DNA of 26,275 nucleotides from Fimenecus sp045613585 (lineage in GTDB: Bacteria > Bacillota > Clostridia > Oscillospirales > Acutalibacteraceae): assembly GCA_045613585.1 (NCBI GenBank), contig JAZLBG010000131.1:1-26275 (forward strand), written 5' to 3'. Numbering within the stretch: the stretch's first letter is position 1; the number at the start of each line of letters is the position of its first letter. Shown piece after piece: positions 1-8,267 of the stretch. The notes beneath the pieces are model-generated. The model worked only from the letters and a program-made list of their open reading frames with translations. It ran no database searches and was not told the DNA's origin. Position numbers and translations under genes: made by a program.

Positions 1-6
1 TCTTGT

Positions 7-110
7 CTCCCCTGAAAGGGGAGATGTCACGAAGTGACAGAGGGGTTATACTCCCAACAAAACAAACCCCTCAGTCTCGCATTCGCTCGACAGCTCCCCT
101 TTCAGGTGAG
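7..110. repeat. Imperfect inverted-repeat (MITE/REP-like) element
   Basis: Positions 7-47 and 65-110 form an imperfect inverted repeat around a 17-base spacer. Each arm starts with CTCCCCTGAAAGGGGAG or a one-mismatch version and ends with GAGGGGTT. The left arm holds two small hairpins of its own: CTCCCCT-GAA-AGGGGAG (7-23) and GTCAC-GAA-GTGAC (26-38). The element lies 45 bases past the rnfB stop, so it may end or protect the rnf transcript, although no U-tract follows it. A weak AT-rich stem (127-135 with 147-156, one bulge) overlaps the rnfB stop. From memory, very similar repeats are frequent between genes in gut Clostridia; this was not searched. Confidence 0.65.
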
Positions 111-154
111 CCGAGAAAACACCTATAAAACAATTCGACAAGCTCCAATTTGTT

Positions 155-961
155 TTACACTTTTTTCATATCAACAAGGTCAATAACGCCTACTGGGCAA
201 ACATTGTGGCATTCACCACAACCAATGCATTTCTGATAATCAACATGCGCTACAAAGTTTTCAACCTTAACAGCATCATACTGACAAGTTTTAACGCATT
301 TCATACAGCCAATGCAACCTGCTGAGCATTCTTTACGAGTAACTGCACCTTTGTTGTGATTTTTACAAAGCACAGCAGCAGTAACTCGGTGTAAAGGCAT
401 CATTTCAATAAGTCCTTTAGGACAAGTATTCACACACATTTTGCAAGCGCGACATTCAATAGGATTAATTCTTGCAACGCCATCACAAATATGAATAGCA
501 TTATAAGGACACGCCTTAACGCAGTCACCAAGACCTAAACAACCATAAGCACATTCTTTAGGTCCGCCATAAAGTTGTGCTGCCATTCGGCAACTTTCAA
601 CGCCTTGATATTCATATTTAAGCTTTGCATTTTCGTTGTGACCCATACAAAGCACAACGGCAGCCTCAGGCATAACCTCGCCTGCTTCAACACCTAAAAT
701 TTCTGCAATATCTTTTGAAACCGCGTTGCCACCAGGTGAGCAAAGAGCAGTATTTTCAGTTTCGCCTTTTGCCAAAGCGCTAGCATAACCATCACAACCT
801 GAATATCCGCAAGCACCACAGTTAGCGCCTGAAAGACATTCACGAATAGCCTCTGCCTTTTCATCTTTTGGCACCGCAAAAACGATTGATGCAACTGCAA
901 GACCAAGTCCGAGAACAAGACCGATTACAGCCACAATAATAACAGCAGTTAAAATATCCAT
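155..961 (-). CDS. rnfB: Rnf electron transport complex subunit B (ferredoxin-like)
   Basis: RnfB takes electrons from reduced ferredoxin and passes them into the membrane Rnf complex. The 268-residue protein has one N-terminal membrane helix (about 5-28). A Fe-S binding segment with Cys42, 48, 51 and 56 in the typical RnfB pattern CxxxxxCxxCxxxxC follows. The C-terminal half is rich in ferredoxin-type motifs: Cys137/141/147/151, Cys170/173/176/180, Cys216/219/222/226 and Cys245/248/251/255, each with a following or nearby Pro. That is one cluster of the RnfB-specific type plus about four ferredoxin-type clusters, as in the long clostridial RnfB proteins. It is the last gene of the operon, 12 bases after rnfA. 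The call is secure; the exact number of bound clusters is inferred. Confidence 0.96.
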   Translation of the reverse strand: MDILTAVIIVAVIGLVLGLGLAVASIVFAVPKDEKAEAIRECLSGANCGACGYSGCDGYASALAKGETENTALCSPGGNAVSKDIAEILGVEAGEVMPEAAVVLCMGHNENAKLKYEYQGVESCRMAAQLYGGPKECAYGCLGLGDCVKACPYNAIHICDGVARINPIECRACKMCVNTCPKGLIEMMPLHRVTAAVLCKNHNKGAVTRKECSAGCIGCMKCVKTCQYDAVKVENFVAHVDYQKCIGCGECHNVCPVGVIDLVDMKKV

Positions 962-973
962 CTTATTCCCTCC

Positions 974-1564
974 TTAGTTAAAGATATTCTCAACAAGTCC
1001 CGTGAAGCCTAAGAAAGACATTGACACAAGAGATGCTGAAACAAGAGTGATTGGAAGTCCCTGTAAGCTCTTTGGAATATCTGCGCCCTCAAGTCTTTCA
1101 CGGACACCGGCAAACATAATCATAGCCACCATAAAGCCTAAACCTGCACCGAGAGATGACACAATTGATTCACCAAAAGTATAGCCATTTTCTACATTAA
1201 GAAGAACAACACCTAAAACGGCACAGTTTGTTGTAATAAGTGGCAAATAAATACCCAATGAATTGTAAAGTGCAACCATATACTTTTTAAGAATAATCTC
1301 AACAAGCTGAACAAGTGCTGCAATAACAAGAATGAAAACGATTGTCTGTAAATATGCCATATCGTTATTCACAAGTAATGTGTTAATTGGGTATGTAACT
1401 GCAGTTGCAAGTACCATAACAAAAATAACGGCTGCGCTCATACCTACTGCAGTATTTACTTTTTTAGAAACTCCCAAAAATGGGCAGATTCCCAAAAATT
1501 TTGAAAGAATATAGTTATCTGTTAAAATTCCTGTAAGAAGAATTGCTAAAAACACTTTAATCAT
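974..1564 (-). CDS. rnfA: Rnf complex subunit A (membrane)
   Basis: RnfA is one of the two homologous six-helix integral membrane subunits of the Rnf complex (RnfA and RnfE) that line the ion path and, in resolved Rnf/Nqr structures, hold an iron centre between them. The 196-residue product is almost wholly hydrophobic. It carries family motifs such as NYILSKFLGICPFLGVSK near the N-terminus and TNCAVLGV in the middle, each with a conserved Cys. Length matches the family. Its ATG overlaps the rnfE stop by four bases, which implies translational coupling and roughly equal production of the pair. Confidence 0.96.
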   Translation of the reverse strand: MIKVFLAILLTGILTDNYILSKFLGICPFLGVSKKVNTAVGMSAAVIFVMVLATAVTYPINTLLVNNDMAYLQTIVFILVIAALVQLVEIILKKYMVALYNSLGIYLPLITTNCAVLGVVLLNVENGYTFGESIVSSLGAGLGFMVAMIMFAGVRERLEGADIPKSLQGLPITLVSASLVSMSFLGFTGLVENIFN

Positions 1565-2262
1565 TTTGCGTCCTCCTTACATGCATCTTCTGTATTAATA
1601 AGTGAGCAAGTTGATGCCATTGGACAAGCAGAACAACCTTTAAGCTCTGCCTTAGGCTTACCATTACGCTCAGCAACCTTATTGGCAAGGGCAATTAAAA
1701 TACCGAATACGAAAAATCCGCCAGGTGCAAGCACAAAAATTGTCATTGGTGGAATAGCTTCTGGGAATACTTTAAACCCTGCAATTGCACCGGCACCAAT
1801 AAGCTCACGAATACCACCCATAAGAAGAAGTGCCGCCGCAAAGCCTACACCCATACCTAAACCGTCAACCGCTGAATAAAGCACTGGATTTTTACTTGCA
1901 AATGCTTCAGCACGACCTAAAATAATGCAGTTAACAACGATAAGTGGAAGATAAACGCCAAGCATTTCATCAATCTGTGGTAAGAATGCTTTAACAAGCA
2001 TCTGAACCAATGTAACGAAGCCTGCAATAATAACAATATATGCAGGAATACGAACCTTTGAAGGAATAACCTTTCGAAGTGCTGAAATAACAATATTTGA
2101 ACAAACAAGAACTACTGTTGCAGCAAGTCCCATACCGATTGCACTTTCAACTGATGTTGAAACAGCAAGAGTAGGGCAAGTACCAAGTACAAGTCTTAAA
2201 ACGGGATTTTCTTTAATTAGACCTTTAGAAAATTCCTTTGCAAGAGATTTTTTCTCAGCCAT
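1561..2262 (-). CDS. rnfE: Rnf complex subunit E (membrane)
   Basis: RnfE is the paralogue and partner of RnfA in the membrane core of Rnf. The protein is 233 residues, with motifs NPVLRLVLGTCPTLAVS and VNCIILGRAEAF that mirror those of RnfA, including the two Cys expected to bind the shared iron centre. A Cys-containing C-terminal tail (CSACPMASTC) extends past the last helix. The start chosen is the ATG at 2262, which has GGAGGT eight bases upstream; a longer reading from a TTG at 2280 would swallow that ribosome binding site. The start overlaps the end of rnfG by eight bases. Confidence 0.95.
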   Translation of the reverse strand: MAEKKSLAKEFSKGLIKENPVLRLVLGTCPTLAVSTSVESAIGMGLAATVVLVCSNIVISALRKVIPSKVRIPAYIVIIAGFVTLVQMLVKAFLPQIDEMLGVYLPLIVVNCIILGRAEAFASKNPVLYSAVDGLGMGVGFAAALLLMGGIRELIGAGAIAGFKVFPEAIPPMTIFVLAPGGFFVFGILIALANKVAERNGKPKAELKGCSACPMASTCSLINTEDACKEDAK

Positions 2263-2827
2263 TCTTACCCACCTCCTCAAAAAGTTCTAATGCAATATTT
2301 ACAGCCGATGTAACCGCTTTTGATGTAATTGTTGCACCTGTAAGTGCCTGAATTTCAGTATCAGTTGATGTATTCTTATTCACACCAATTACACCGCTTT
2401 TACCAACAAACTGTGATTTGAAACTGTCAGTATCTGCATTCATACCAAGACCTGCAGTTTCTGAAATTGAAAGGAAATCAACACCTGAAACTGTGCCATC
2501 ACTTTTCACACCGACCATAGTGCTTATGTCACCGCCATAGCCCTTTGCAGATGTTGCAAATACATAACCTACAATGTTTTTGTTGTCGTCATAACCTTCA
2601 TAATATGTATATGTTACACCATTAAGGTCTGCAGTTTTTTCTTCTGAAAAGCTTTGGGCAACTGAAAGCACCTGTGCTTTTGTTTTGTTTGCAGTTTCAA
2701 TTTGTAACTGTTGGATTTTTGGTGCAGTAATGCCATTTGTAACTGCAAGTAAAAGTGTTACAACTGTACAAATAAGAAAGAGTGAAATTGTTGGTACAAG
2801 AATTTCTTTTATATTGAACTTCTTCAT
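2255..2827 (-). CDS. rnfG: Rnf complex subunit G (covalent FMN subunit)
   Basis: RnfG carries FMN bound covalently to a threonine and relays electrons on the outer face of the membrane. The 190-residue protein has one N-terminal membrane helix (about 10-30) and an FMN-binding domain. The flavinylation motif TGATITS is at 163-169, with Thr166 as the expected phosphoester site. The modifying enzyme, ApbE, is encoded first in the same operon. The gene starts with an ATG overlapping the rnfD stop by four bases and overlaps rnfE at its end, so expression should be coupled on both sides. Confidence 0.96.
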   Translation of the reverse strand: MKKFNIKEILVPTISLFLICTVVTLLLAVTNGITAPKIQQLQIETANKTKAQVLSVAQSFSEEKTADLNGVTYTYYEGYDDNKNIVGYVFATSAKGYGGDISTMVGVKSDGTVSGVDFLSISETAGLGMNADTDSFKSQFVGKSGVIGVNKNTSTDTEIQALTGATITSKAVTSAVNIALELFEEVGKNG

Positions 2828-3840
2828 TTTGCTTCCCCCTTCTTATTTTTCTTTTCTTTTACCTCACCAAATGGTCTTGCTGTTGTAAGATGTTCAATGT
2901 GAGGAACAAGAATATTCATAATAATAATTGAGAAAGATACGCCTTCAGGTAATGAACCAAAAATACGGATTAATGATGTTAAAAGTCCGCAACCGATTGC
3001 ATAAATAACTTTGCCTTTGAATGATACAGGTGATGTCGTATAGTCAGTAGCCATAAATACAGCACCAAGCACAAGACCGCCTGCCATAATCTGATATGCC
3101 ACAAATTCAAAGTTGCCTTTACCGGCTACAAGCATTGCCACTGCAACTGTGCCCACATAAACAAGTGGAATAACAGGTGAAATAACCTTGCGGATTACAA
3201 GATAAACAAATCCAATAACAAGTGCTAAAATACAAACTTCACCAAGACAACCGCCCTTAACACCTAAGAACATATCTAAAAGTGAAGGAAGATTTGCACT
3301 ATCAAGTGCTGTGCCAAGATTTTCAGCAGAATACACATTTGTCATTTGTGCAAGTGGAGTTGCAGTTGTTACTGCATCAACTGTTTTATATGCAAATGGC
3401 GCTTCAAAGTTACCAATTTGTGTTGGGTATGATGCCATAAGAACAATTCTACCAATAAGTGCAGGGTTTACAAAATTGTTACCGATACCACCAAAGAATT
3501 GTTTTGCAATTACAATTGAAACGAATGCGCCTATAATTACCATCCAGATAGGCATTGTTGATGGAAGGTTAAAGGCTAAAAGCATACCTGTTACAACAGC
3601 ACTTAAATCGCCTATTGTATTGTGTCTTTTCATAACTTTTCGAGAAAGATATTCAAATACAACACAAGATATAACTGAAACCGCTGTAAGAATAAGTGAG
3701 CGTACACCAAAAAGAATTACCGCCGCCACAAGTGCAGGGACCATTGCGATTATAACATCAAGCATAATACTGCTTGCAGTGTCTTTTGCTCGAAAGTGCG
3801 GTGATGCACTAACAACAAGTTTTTTATTTATTGCACTCAT
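2824..3840 (-). CDS. rnfD: Rnf complex subunit D (membrane flavoprotein)
   Basis: RnfD is the large membrane subunit related to NqrB that binds FMN covalently (and in studied relatives riboflavin) and is central to coupling electron flow to ion transport. The 338-residue protein has about nine to ten hydrophobic helices. Family signatures are visible: PHFRAKDT near the N-terminus, FGGIGNNFVNPALIGR at 116-131, and MATDYTTSP in the C-terminal half. The segment TTATPLA around 158-164 fits the flavinylation site, with Thr161 as the likely FMN-bearing residue; here it departs from the strict (S/T)GAT form by having Thr in place of Gly. Start and stop overlap rnfC and rnfG by four bases each. Confidence 0.95.
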   Translation of the reverse strand: MSAINKKLVVSASPHFRAKDTASSIMLDVIIAMVPALVAAVILFGVRSLILTAVSVISCVVFEYLSRKVMKRHNTIGDLSAVVTGMLLAFNLPSTMPIWMVIIGAFVSIVIAKQFFGGIGNNFVNPALIGRIVLMASYPTQIGNFEAPFAYKTVDAVTTATPLAQMTNVYSAENLGTALDSANLPSLLDMFLGVKGGCLGEVCILALVIGFVYLVIRKVISPVIPLVYVGTVAVAMLVAGKGNFEFVAYQIMAGGLVLGAVFMATDYTTSPVSFKGKVIYAIGCGLLTSLIRIFGSLPEGVSFSIIIMNILVPHIEHLTTARPFGEVKEKKNKKGEAK

Positions 3841-5195
3841 TTTTTAGCCTCCTTCTCTCTGATTGTAGCCTTTGCAAGTCGCATATGCTGAACTAAAGGC
3901 TTGCCTGCAGGACAAGAGTATGCACAAGAGCCACATTCCATACATACCATAGCGCCTGAATGTTTTAATTTCTCAATATCACCGATTTTTGTAAACTTTT
4001 CAATGTTTGTAGGAACAAGATTTAAAGGACACGCTGCTGCACAACGACCACAACGAATACAGTCAGTTTCCTTCTTTATACTTAAGTCACCCTTTTTGAA
4101 TGCAAGCAAAGCGTTATTACCTTTAAGTATAGGGTAATTAATATCTGTAATTGCAGCACCCATCATAGGACCACCACAAACAATTTTTTCAGGCTCTTCT
4201 GTAAATCCACCACAATAATCCACAATGTAATCCATCATTGTACCAATTGGCACACGAATATTTTTAGGATTTTTAATTGCAGAGCCGTCAATTGTCATAC
4301 TTCTGCTTACAAGTGGTTTACCCGTTGCAACAAAACGTCCAACAAAAGCAATACTTGCAACATTCATTACAACGCAACCAACATCAGATGGCAATTTTCC
4401 AGGTGGCATTTTTCTGCCAGTTGCAGACTGAATAATCATTTTTTCTGCGCCCTGTGGGTATTTGGATTTAAGTGCCATCACCTTAACCTTGTCACCCTCT
4501 GTTGCGCTGTTTGCAATTTCTTTAAGGATTTGAAGTGCAATAGGCTTATTATCTTCAACTGCAATAATAACATTGTCAATATTAAGATATTTACTTACTG
4601 CCTCTACACCTCGCATAATGTTTTCACTATTTTCTACACATTCACGATAGTCAACTGTAATAAATGGCTCACATTCAGCAGCATTGATAATAAGTGTATC
4701 AATTTTTGCCTCTTGTGGAAGATTAAGCTTAACATGTGCAGGGAAACCTGCGCCACCAAGACCAACAAGACCTGATTTACGGACAGCAGCAACAAGACTT
4801 TTTGCATCAGTTACCACAGGTGGTGTAAAATCATCCTCTGCCATAAGTCCGTCACTTTCAATTACAACTGCTTTTGAAACAACACCTGTTGAAAGTTTAA
4901 CATCCTTAATTTCAGTAACTGTACCTGAAACTGAAGCGTATATAGGTGCACTGATATAAGCATCACTATCACCTATAAGCTGACCAACCTTTACATAATC
5001 ACCTACTTTTACAGTTGGTGTGCAAGGTGCACCTATACCCTGTGTCATAGAAATTACAACAACTGGTGGTGTAGGAATTCTGACAACACGCATTTCTGCA
5101 GTATTCTTATGGTGAGCAATATTTACTCCTCCGCGACCTTTTTTTACTGCTTTTAAAATTCCTTTAACTTTAATTTTTGCAGATTTCACTTTCAC
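3837..5195 (-). CDS. rnfC: Rnf complex subunit C (NADH-binding, 2x[4Fe-4S])
   Basis: RnfC is the cytoplasmic NAD+/NADH-reacting subunit. The 452-residue protein has an N-terminal barrel-sandwich-like region, then the FMN/NADH site GLGGAGFPAH at 145-154 as in NuoF-like proteins. An SLBB-like region follows. Near the C-terminus there are two [4Fe-4S] motifs, CIRCGRCAAACP (379-390) and CMECGSCAYSCP (418-429). It is the first rnf structural gene in the operon and its start overlaps the Gx transporter stop by four bases. Compared with proteobacterial RnfC it lacks the long C-terminal Ala-rich repeat tail, as is usual in Clostridia. Confidence 0.96.
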   Translation of the reverse strand: MKVKSAKIKVKGILKAVKKGRGGVNIAHHKNTAEMRVVRIPTPPVVVISMTQGIGAPCTPTVKVGDYVKVGQLIGDSDAYISAPIYASVSGTVTEIKDVKLSTGVVSKAVVIESDGLMAEDDFTPPVVTDAKSLVAAVRKSGLVGLGGAGFPAHVKLNLPQEAKIDTLIINAAECEPFITVDYRECVENSENIMRGVEAVSKYLNIDNVIIAVEDNKPIALQILKEIANSATEGDKVKVMALKSKYPQGAEKMIIQSATGRKMPPGKLPSDVGCVVMNVASIAFVGRFVATGKPLVSRSMTIDGSAIKNPKNIRVPIGTMMDYIVDYCGGFTEEPEKIVCGGPMMGAAITDINYPILKGNNALLAFKKGDLSIKKETDCIRCGRCAAACPLNLVPTNIEKFTKIGDIEKLKHSGAMVCMECGSCAYSCPAGKPLVQHMRLAKATIREKEAKK

Positions 5196-5710
5196 ATCTC
5201 CTTAAAAGAAAATAGTTTAGAAAAATAAGGCATTGTAAATTTTAATACTGTGCCTGTTAAAAATCCTGTAATTACTGCTGTTATCAGCATTATTGGTGCA
5301 TAGCCAACAATAGCACTACTTTGCACCAAGAAAAACGATACTGCCAACTGACCTGTATTGTGGCATATTGCAGATAATACACCAATACCCACGAAGCCAA
5401 ACCCAGTTGTCTTTCGCAACATAATAAACATACATAATGCACTTAATAACCCGCCAGCAAGACTCATAAAAAATGCAGTTGCACCGCGTGTTATAAACAC
5501 AAAAACAGATTTTGCAATAACTATAAGTAATGTTTCTACTATACTCAATTTTGATGCCGAAAACATTACGGGTATGTTTGAAAGCCCGAGCTTACTGCCA
5601 GGTGGCATAAAATATGATGTTGGAAAAAGACTTTCAACAAATGATAACACAACTGCAAAGGCTGTCATTAACGCTGAGAATGTAATTCTTTTAATTTTTT
5701 CATTTCTCAT
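5192..5710 (-). CDS. Gx transporter family protein (Hpre_diP_synt_I family)
   Basis: A 172-residue, five- to six-helix membrane protein of the family annotated both as Gx transporter and as heptaprenyl diphosphate synthase component I. The recognisable pieces are PGSKLGLSNIPVM (about 37-49), the Gly/Thr/Ala run around FITRGATAFFMSLAGG, and SAICHNTGQL near residue 115. The fold is expected to be like an ECF transporter S-component. Its role next to rnf and ApbE genes is not established; the steady association suggests flavin or quinone supply, but this is inference. It starts four bases after the NusG-domain-II gene and overlaps rnfC. Confidence 0.85.
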   Translation of the reverse strand: MRNEKIKRITFSALMTAFAVVLSFVESLFPTSYFMPPGSKLGLSNIPVMFSASKLSIVETLLIVIAKSVFVFITRGATAFFMSLAGGLLSALCMFIMLRKTTGFGFVGIGVLSAICHNTGQLAVSFFLVQSSAIVGYAPIMLITAVITGFLTGTVLKFTMPYFSKLFSFKEM

Positions 5711-5714
5711 ACAC

Positions 5715-6074
5715 TCACCCCGTCATAGCATCAGGAGAGTTTGTATTCTCGCCATCAATTTCAATTGAAACTCTGTTAGGAGCACAAATTATGCCCTCAC
5801 CTGATTTTGAAATCTTGCCACTTCTTAAACAAACCTTGTCAGGGCAAGTTGACTCTTTTACATAAATTTCACCATTTTCACAAGACACCACAACACCATT
5901 TAATTGTATCATATTATCTTCATAAAGCGAAATGGTTTCAACAACTTTTCCATCAACTTTTATGGTAGCAGTTTTGCCCTTGTCAGTTGAATTTATAAGA
6001 ATAAGACTTGCAAACCCCACAACAAGTACAATCAAAACCAATATAAAATCTTTTTTAGTTATAAGTTTTTTCAT
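5715..6074 (-). CDS. NusG domain II-containing small membrane-anchored protein
   Basis: A 119-residue protein with an N-terminal membrane helix (about 9-28) followed by a small extracellular beta domain of the NusG-domain-II type. It contains the family's motif CPDKVCLRSGKI around residues 77-88, with two Cys four residues apart, and the following GEGIICAPN with a third Cys. Despite the name it has no link to transcription factor NusG. Proteins of this family sit beside or fused to ApbE in many Firmicutes and are thought to take part in extracytoplasmic flavin or redox biology; the exact role is unknown. Its ATG overlaps the ApbE stop by four bases. Confidence 0.85.
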   Translation of the reverse strand: MKKLITKKDFILVLIVLVVGFASLILINSTDKGKTATIKVDGKVVETISLYEDNMIQLNGVVVSCENGEIYVKESTCPDKVCLRSGKISKSGEGIICAPNRVSIEIDGENTNSPDAMTG

Positions 6075-7081
6075 TCAATCACCGAAACTGAAAAACTATC
6101 GTCTTTTAGTGTAAACTTGTCCTTTATTTCTTCTGAAACAAGAACAGATTTATCTTTTTTTACAATTATAACATAAGTATCAAAATCTTTTGCAATTTCA
6201 ACGCCTTTTTCAATGCCCTCTAGGAAAACTACTGTCGATAAAAAGTCACTTAACATTCCGTTTTCTGCAACAACCGTTACAGAAGAAAGGTCATTTTGTA
6301 CTGGCTTGCCTGTTGTTGCATCAAAAATATGAGAATATCTTATTCCGTCTTTCTCAAAGTATTTTTCGTAGTCCCCAGATGTTGAAACGAAACAATCAGT
6401 AACATTGAGCACTGCAAAATACTCGTTTTTATTCCCAAATGGATTTCGCACACCGATACCGAACAGGTCATCACCCATCATACCAATTGAACCACCAACA
6501 GTAACCAACGCTTTTTTAACTTTTTGGCTTTCAAGATATTTTATTGCCTCATCACAGGCAGTACCCTTACCAAGTGCACCTAAATCAAGATTGCCCGAGC
6601 CAGTTGAAATCTCATATTTATCATTATCAATAGCTATTAATGAGTTTTTATGATTCTCAAGTACCTTTGCAAGCTCATCATCTGTTGGAACATATCCGCC
6701 ATTTTCGATTTTCCACAAATCTTTGAACTCACCGCTGAAAAGTGTGAATTTATTGCTTTTTGCATTCAAATCAATACAATTATCAAGATATTCTGCAAAC
6801 CATTCATCTTCAACCGCTTCACCCTTGTTAAGTTTAGAAACAACAGAAGTAGAATTTGTATGAGATAAATAAACCGTATCAATAAGCTTTATTTTTTCTA
6901 TAGCATAGTTGCAAAGCGTGTCACCATTTTTTTCATTATACACTTTCACATCAACAGGACTACCCATAACAACGCTACTTGCTTCAGAATCAGCAGTGAG
7001 ATTTCCAAAAAACGAAACAATAAAAATTACAACAATAAGTAAAATCGCAAGAACAGGTAATGATTTTTTCAATTTTTCCAT
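6071..7081 (-). CDS. apbE: FAD:protein FMN transferase (ApbE), membrane-anchored
   Basis: ApbE transfers FMN from FAD to threonine in (S/T)GAT-type motifs; the targets here are probably RnfG and RnfD encoded downstream. The 336-residue protein has an N-terminal anchor (about 8-26) without a lipobox Cys, so it is probably held by an uncleaved helix. Catalytic-domain motifs are LDLGALGKG (165-173), HIFDATTGKP (251-260) and GMLSDFLSTV (275-284), the last with the metal-binding Asp/Thr pattern. The start at 7081 is preferred because GGTGAG precedes it; an in-frame ATG at 7105 has no ribosome binding site. It is the first gene of the rnf operon, behind the promoter at 7114-7142. Confidence 0.93.
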   Translation of the reverse strand: MEKLKKSLPVLAILLIVVIFIVSFFGNLTADSEASSVVMGSPVDVKVYNEKNGDTLCNYAIEKIKLIDTVYLSHTNSTSVVSKLNKGEAVEDEWFAEYLDNCIDLNAKSNKFTLFSGEFKDLWKIENGGYVPTDDELAKVLENHKNSLIAIDNDKYEISTGSGNLDLGALGKGTACDEAIKYLESQKVKKALVTVGGSIGMMGDDLFGIGVRNPFGNKNEYFAVLNVTDCFVSTSGDYEKYFEKDGIRYSHIFDATTGKPVQNDLSSVTVVAENGMLSDFLSTVVFLEGIEKGVEIAKDFDTYVIIVKKDKSVLVSEEIKDKFTLKDDSFSVSVIE

Positions 7082-7113
7082 ATTCTCACCGCCTATTATA
7101 TTCATACCATAAT

Positions 7114-7142
7114 ATAATACAACAAAAATCCTCTTTTTTCAA
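7114..7142 (-). promoter_or_regulatory. Predicted sigma-A promoter of the apbE-rnf operon
   Basis: On the minus strand TTGAAA is followed after 17 bases by TATTAT. The start codon of apbE at 7081 lies about 33 bases beyond the -10, giving a short leader that contains GGCGGTGAG. No other convincing promoter is seen between the nine genes of the operon. Confidence 0.65.
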
Positions 7143-7204
7143 TTGGTAAATATATTGAAATAACAGCCATTAAATGATACAAAATGACCATAAAACCCCA
7201 TCGA

Positions 7205-7238
7205 AAACAAAAATAAAAAGGCGGGGAAAACCCGCCTT
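7205..7238 (-). terminator. Intrinsic terminator after pilD
   Basis: Perfect 8-bp stem AAGGCGGG / CCCGCCTT (7218-7225 with 7231-7238) with a five-base loop, followed on the minus strand by a T-rich run. It separates the pilus locus from the rnf operon, which has its own promoter beyond it. Confidence 0.88.
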
Positions 7239-7254
7239 ATCTGATTACATATTA

Positions 7255-8118
7255 TTAATGAACATGTGTATGTGTACCACCACAAGCTTCACATACGTGT
7301 GGAGCAGTAATACCACACACAAACAAATACCAATCTAAGAATTGTTGACCTACAAAAATGCAAATAGCTACTGCTAATGCAAGGTGAGGAGCAAAAGGTA
7401 CTTTATGGTCCATTTTTTCTTCTTTATTTTTGTTTTTAAGGTAAACAATAATAAAGTATATTGTTCCTGAGAAACCGCCGAAAATCAATGATAAAAGAAC
7501 AACTTGCCAACCTAAAAGAAATCCGCAAGCAGCCATGAGTTTGATGTCGCCACCACCCATTCCGCCTTTTGTAACAACTGCAAGAACAAAAAGAATAGTA
7601 CTTGCTGTGAAGAAACCAATTACACGTTCAATAAGTTCTTCAAAAACAAAACCGTTAGCAATAAGGTCGTTTATGTAAACAAGAATACCACCAACTAAAA
7701 TTGTAACCCACATTGAGTCAGGGATTTCCATAATTTTAATGTCGATAGCACTTGCCACGATAAGAGCAGAAATTGCAAGGCAATAACCAACAGTAGCAAG
7801 ATTAACTTGACCATCTGTCACAAACCAGAATACAAGAGCATACATAATTCCGTTGAATGCTTCTACAATTGGGTATTGAGGTGAAATTTTTGCCTTACAG
7901 TAACGACATTTGCCTCTGAGAAAAATCCAGCTGAACAAAGGCACTAAATCTTTTGCATAAAGTCTGTGATTACAACTCATACAGTGACTGTTTGTAGTTG
8001 TAAAATTTTCTTTTTTAGGTATTCTGTAAATAAGCACATTCAGAAAGCTACCCACACAAACACCCATAAGAAAAACAAAGAATGTTATAAAAAGTTTTGG
8101 AATAAGCATATAATCCAT
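7255..8118 (-). CDS. pilD: Prepilin peptidase / N-methyltransferase PilD
   Basis: PilD cleaves the leader of prepilins after the Gly that precedes the hydrophobic helix and methylates the new N-terminus. The 287-residue membrane protein has the N-terminal motif GSFLNVLIYRIP, a zinc-binding tetracysteine segment (Cys46, 49, 71, 74), and the two catalytic Asp in SAIDIKIMEIPD (Asp126) and GGGDIKLM (Asp191). The first half supports a full bifunctional enzyme. The C-terminus is odd: after the last helix it ends in CEACGGTHTHVH, two Cys and three His that could bind metal. Its substrates are encoded just upstream. It has its own promoter (8148-8176), and AGAGGAG eight bases before the ATG. Confidence 0.96.
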   Translation of the reverse strand: MDYMLIPKLFITFFVFLMGVCVGSFLNVLIYRIPKKENFTTTNSHCMSCNHRLYAKDLVPLFSWIFLRGKCRYCKAKISPQYPIVEAFNGIMYALVFWFVTDGQVNLATVGYCLAISALIVASAIDIKIMEIPDSMWVTILVGGILVYINDLIANGFVFEELIERVIGFFTASTILFVLAVVTKGGMGGGDIKLMAACGFLLGWQVVLLSLIFGGFSGTIYFIIVYLKNKNKEEKMDHKVPFAPHLALAVAICIFVGQQFLDWYLFVCGITAPHVCEACGGTHTHVH

Positions 8119-8147
8119 AATAAAAGCTCCTCTCTCATTACAAAACT

Positions 8148-8176
8148 ATTGTACCACTAAAAATTCTATTTGAAAA
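8148..8176 (-). promoter_or_regulatory. Predicted promoter of pilD
   Basis: On the minus strand TTTTCA is followed after 17 bases by TACAAT, about 30 bases upstream of the pilD start and after the terminator that follows the last pilin. This allows peptidase expression apart from the pilin gene. Confidence 0.5.
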
Positions 8177-8194
8177 GAGAAATATTGATTTTCT

Positions 8195-8223
8195 AATAAA
8201 AAAGCGAGGGGATTTCCCCTCGC
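8195..8223 (-). terminator. Intrinsic terminator after pilin gene at 8268
   Basis: Perfect stem GCGAGGGG / CCCCTCGC with a four-base loop, followed on the minus strand by six T. A second, AT-only stem (8245-8253 with 8262-8270) overlaps the pilin stop codon just before it. Confidence 0.88.
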
Positions 8224-8267
8224 CCTTTATTTAGTTAGTTGATTTAATTAATTTATTATGTAATTAA

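Noticed and set aside
3311..3847. A 178-codon open frame on the plus strand opposite rnfD
   Set aside because: It is the complement of a clearly conserved gene, has no ribosome binding site or recognisable protein features, and its composition reflects the membrane protein read backwards.
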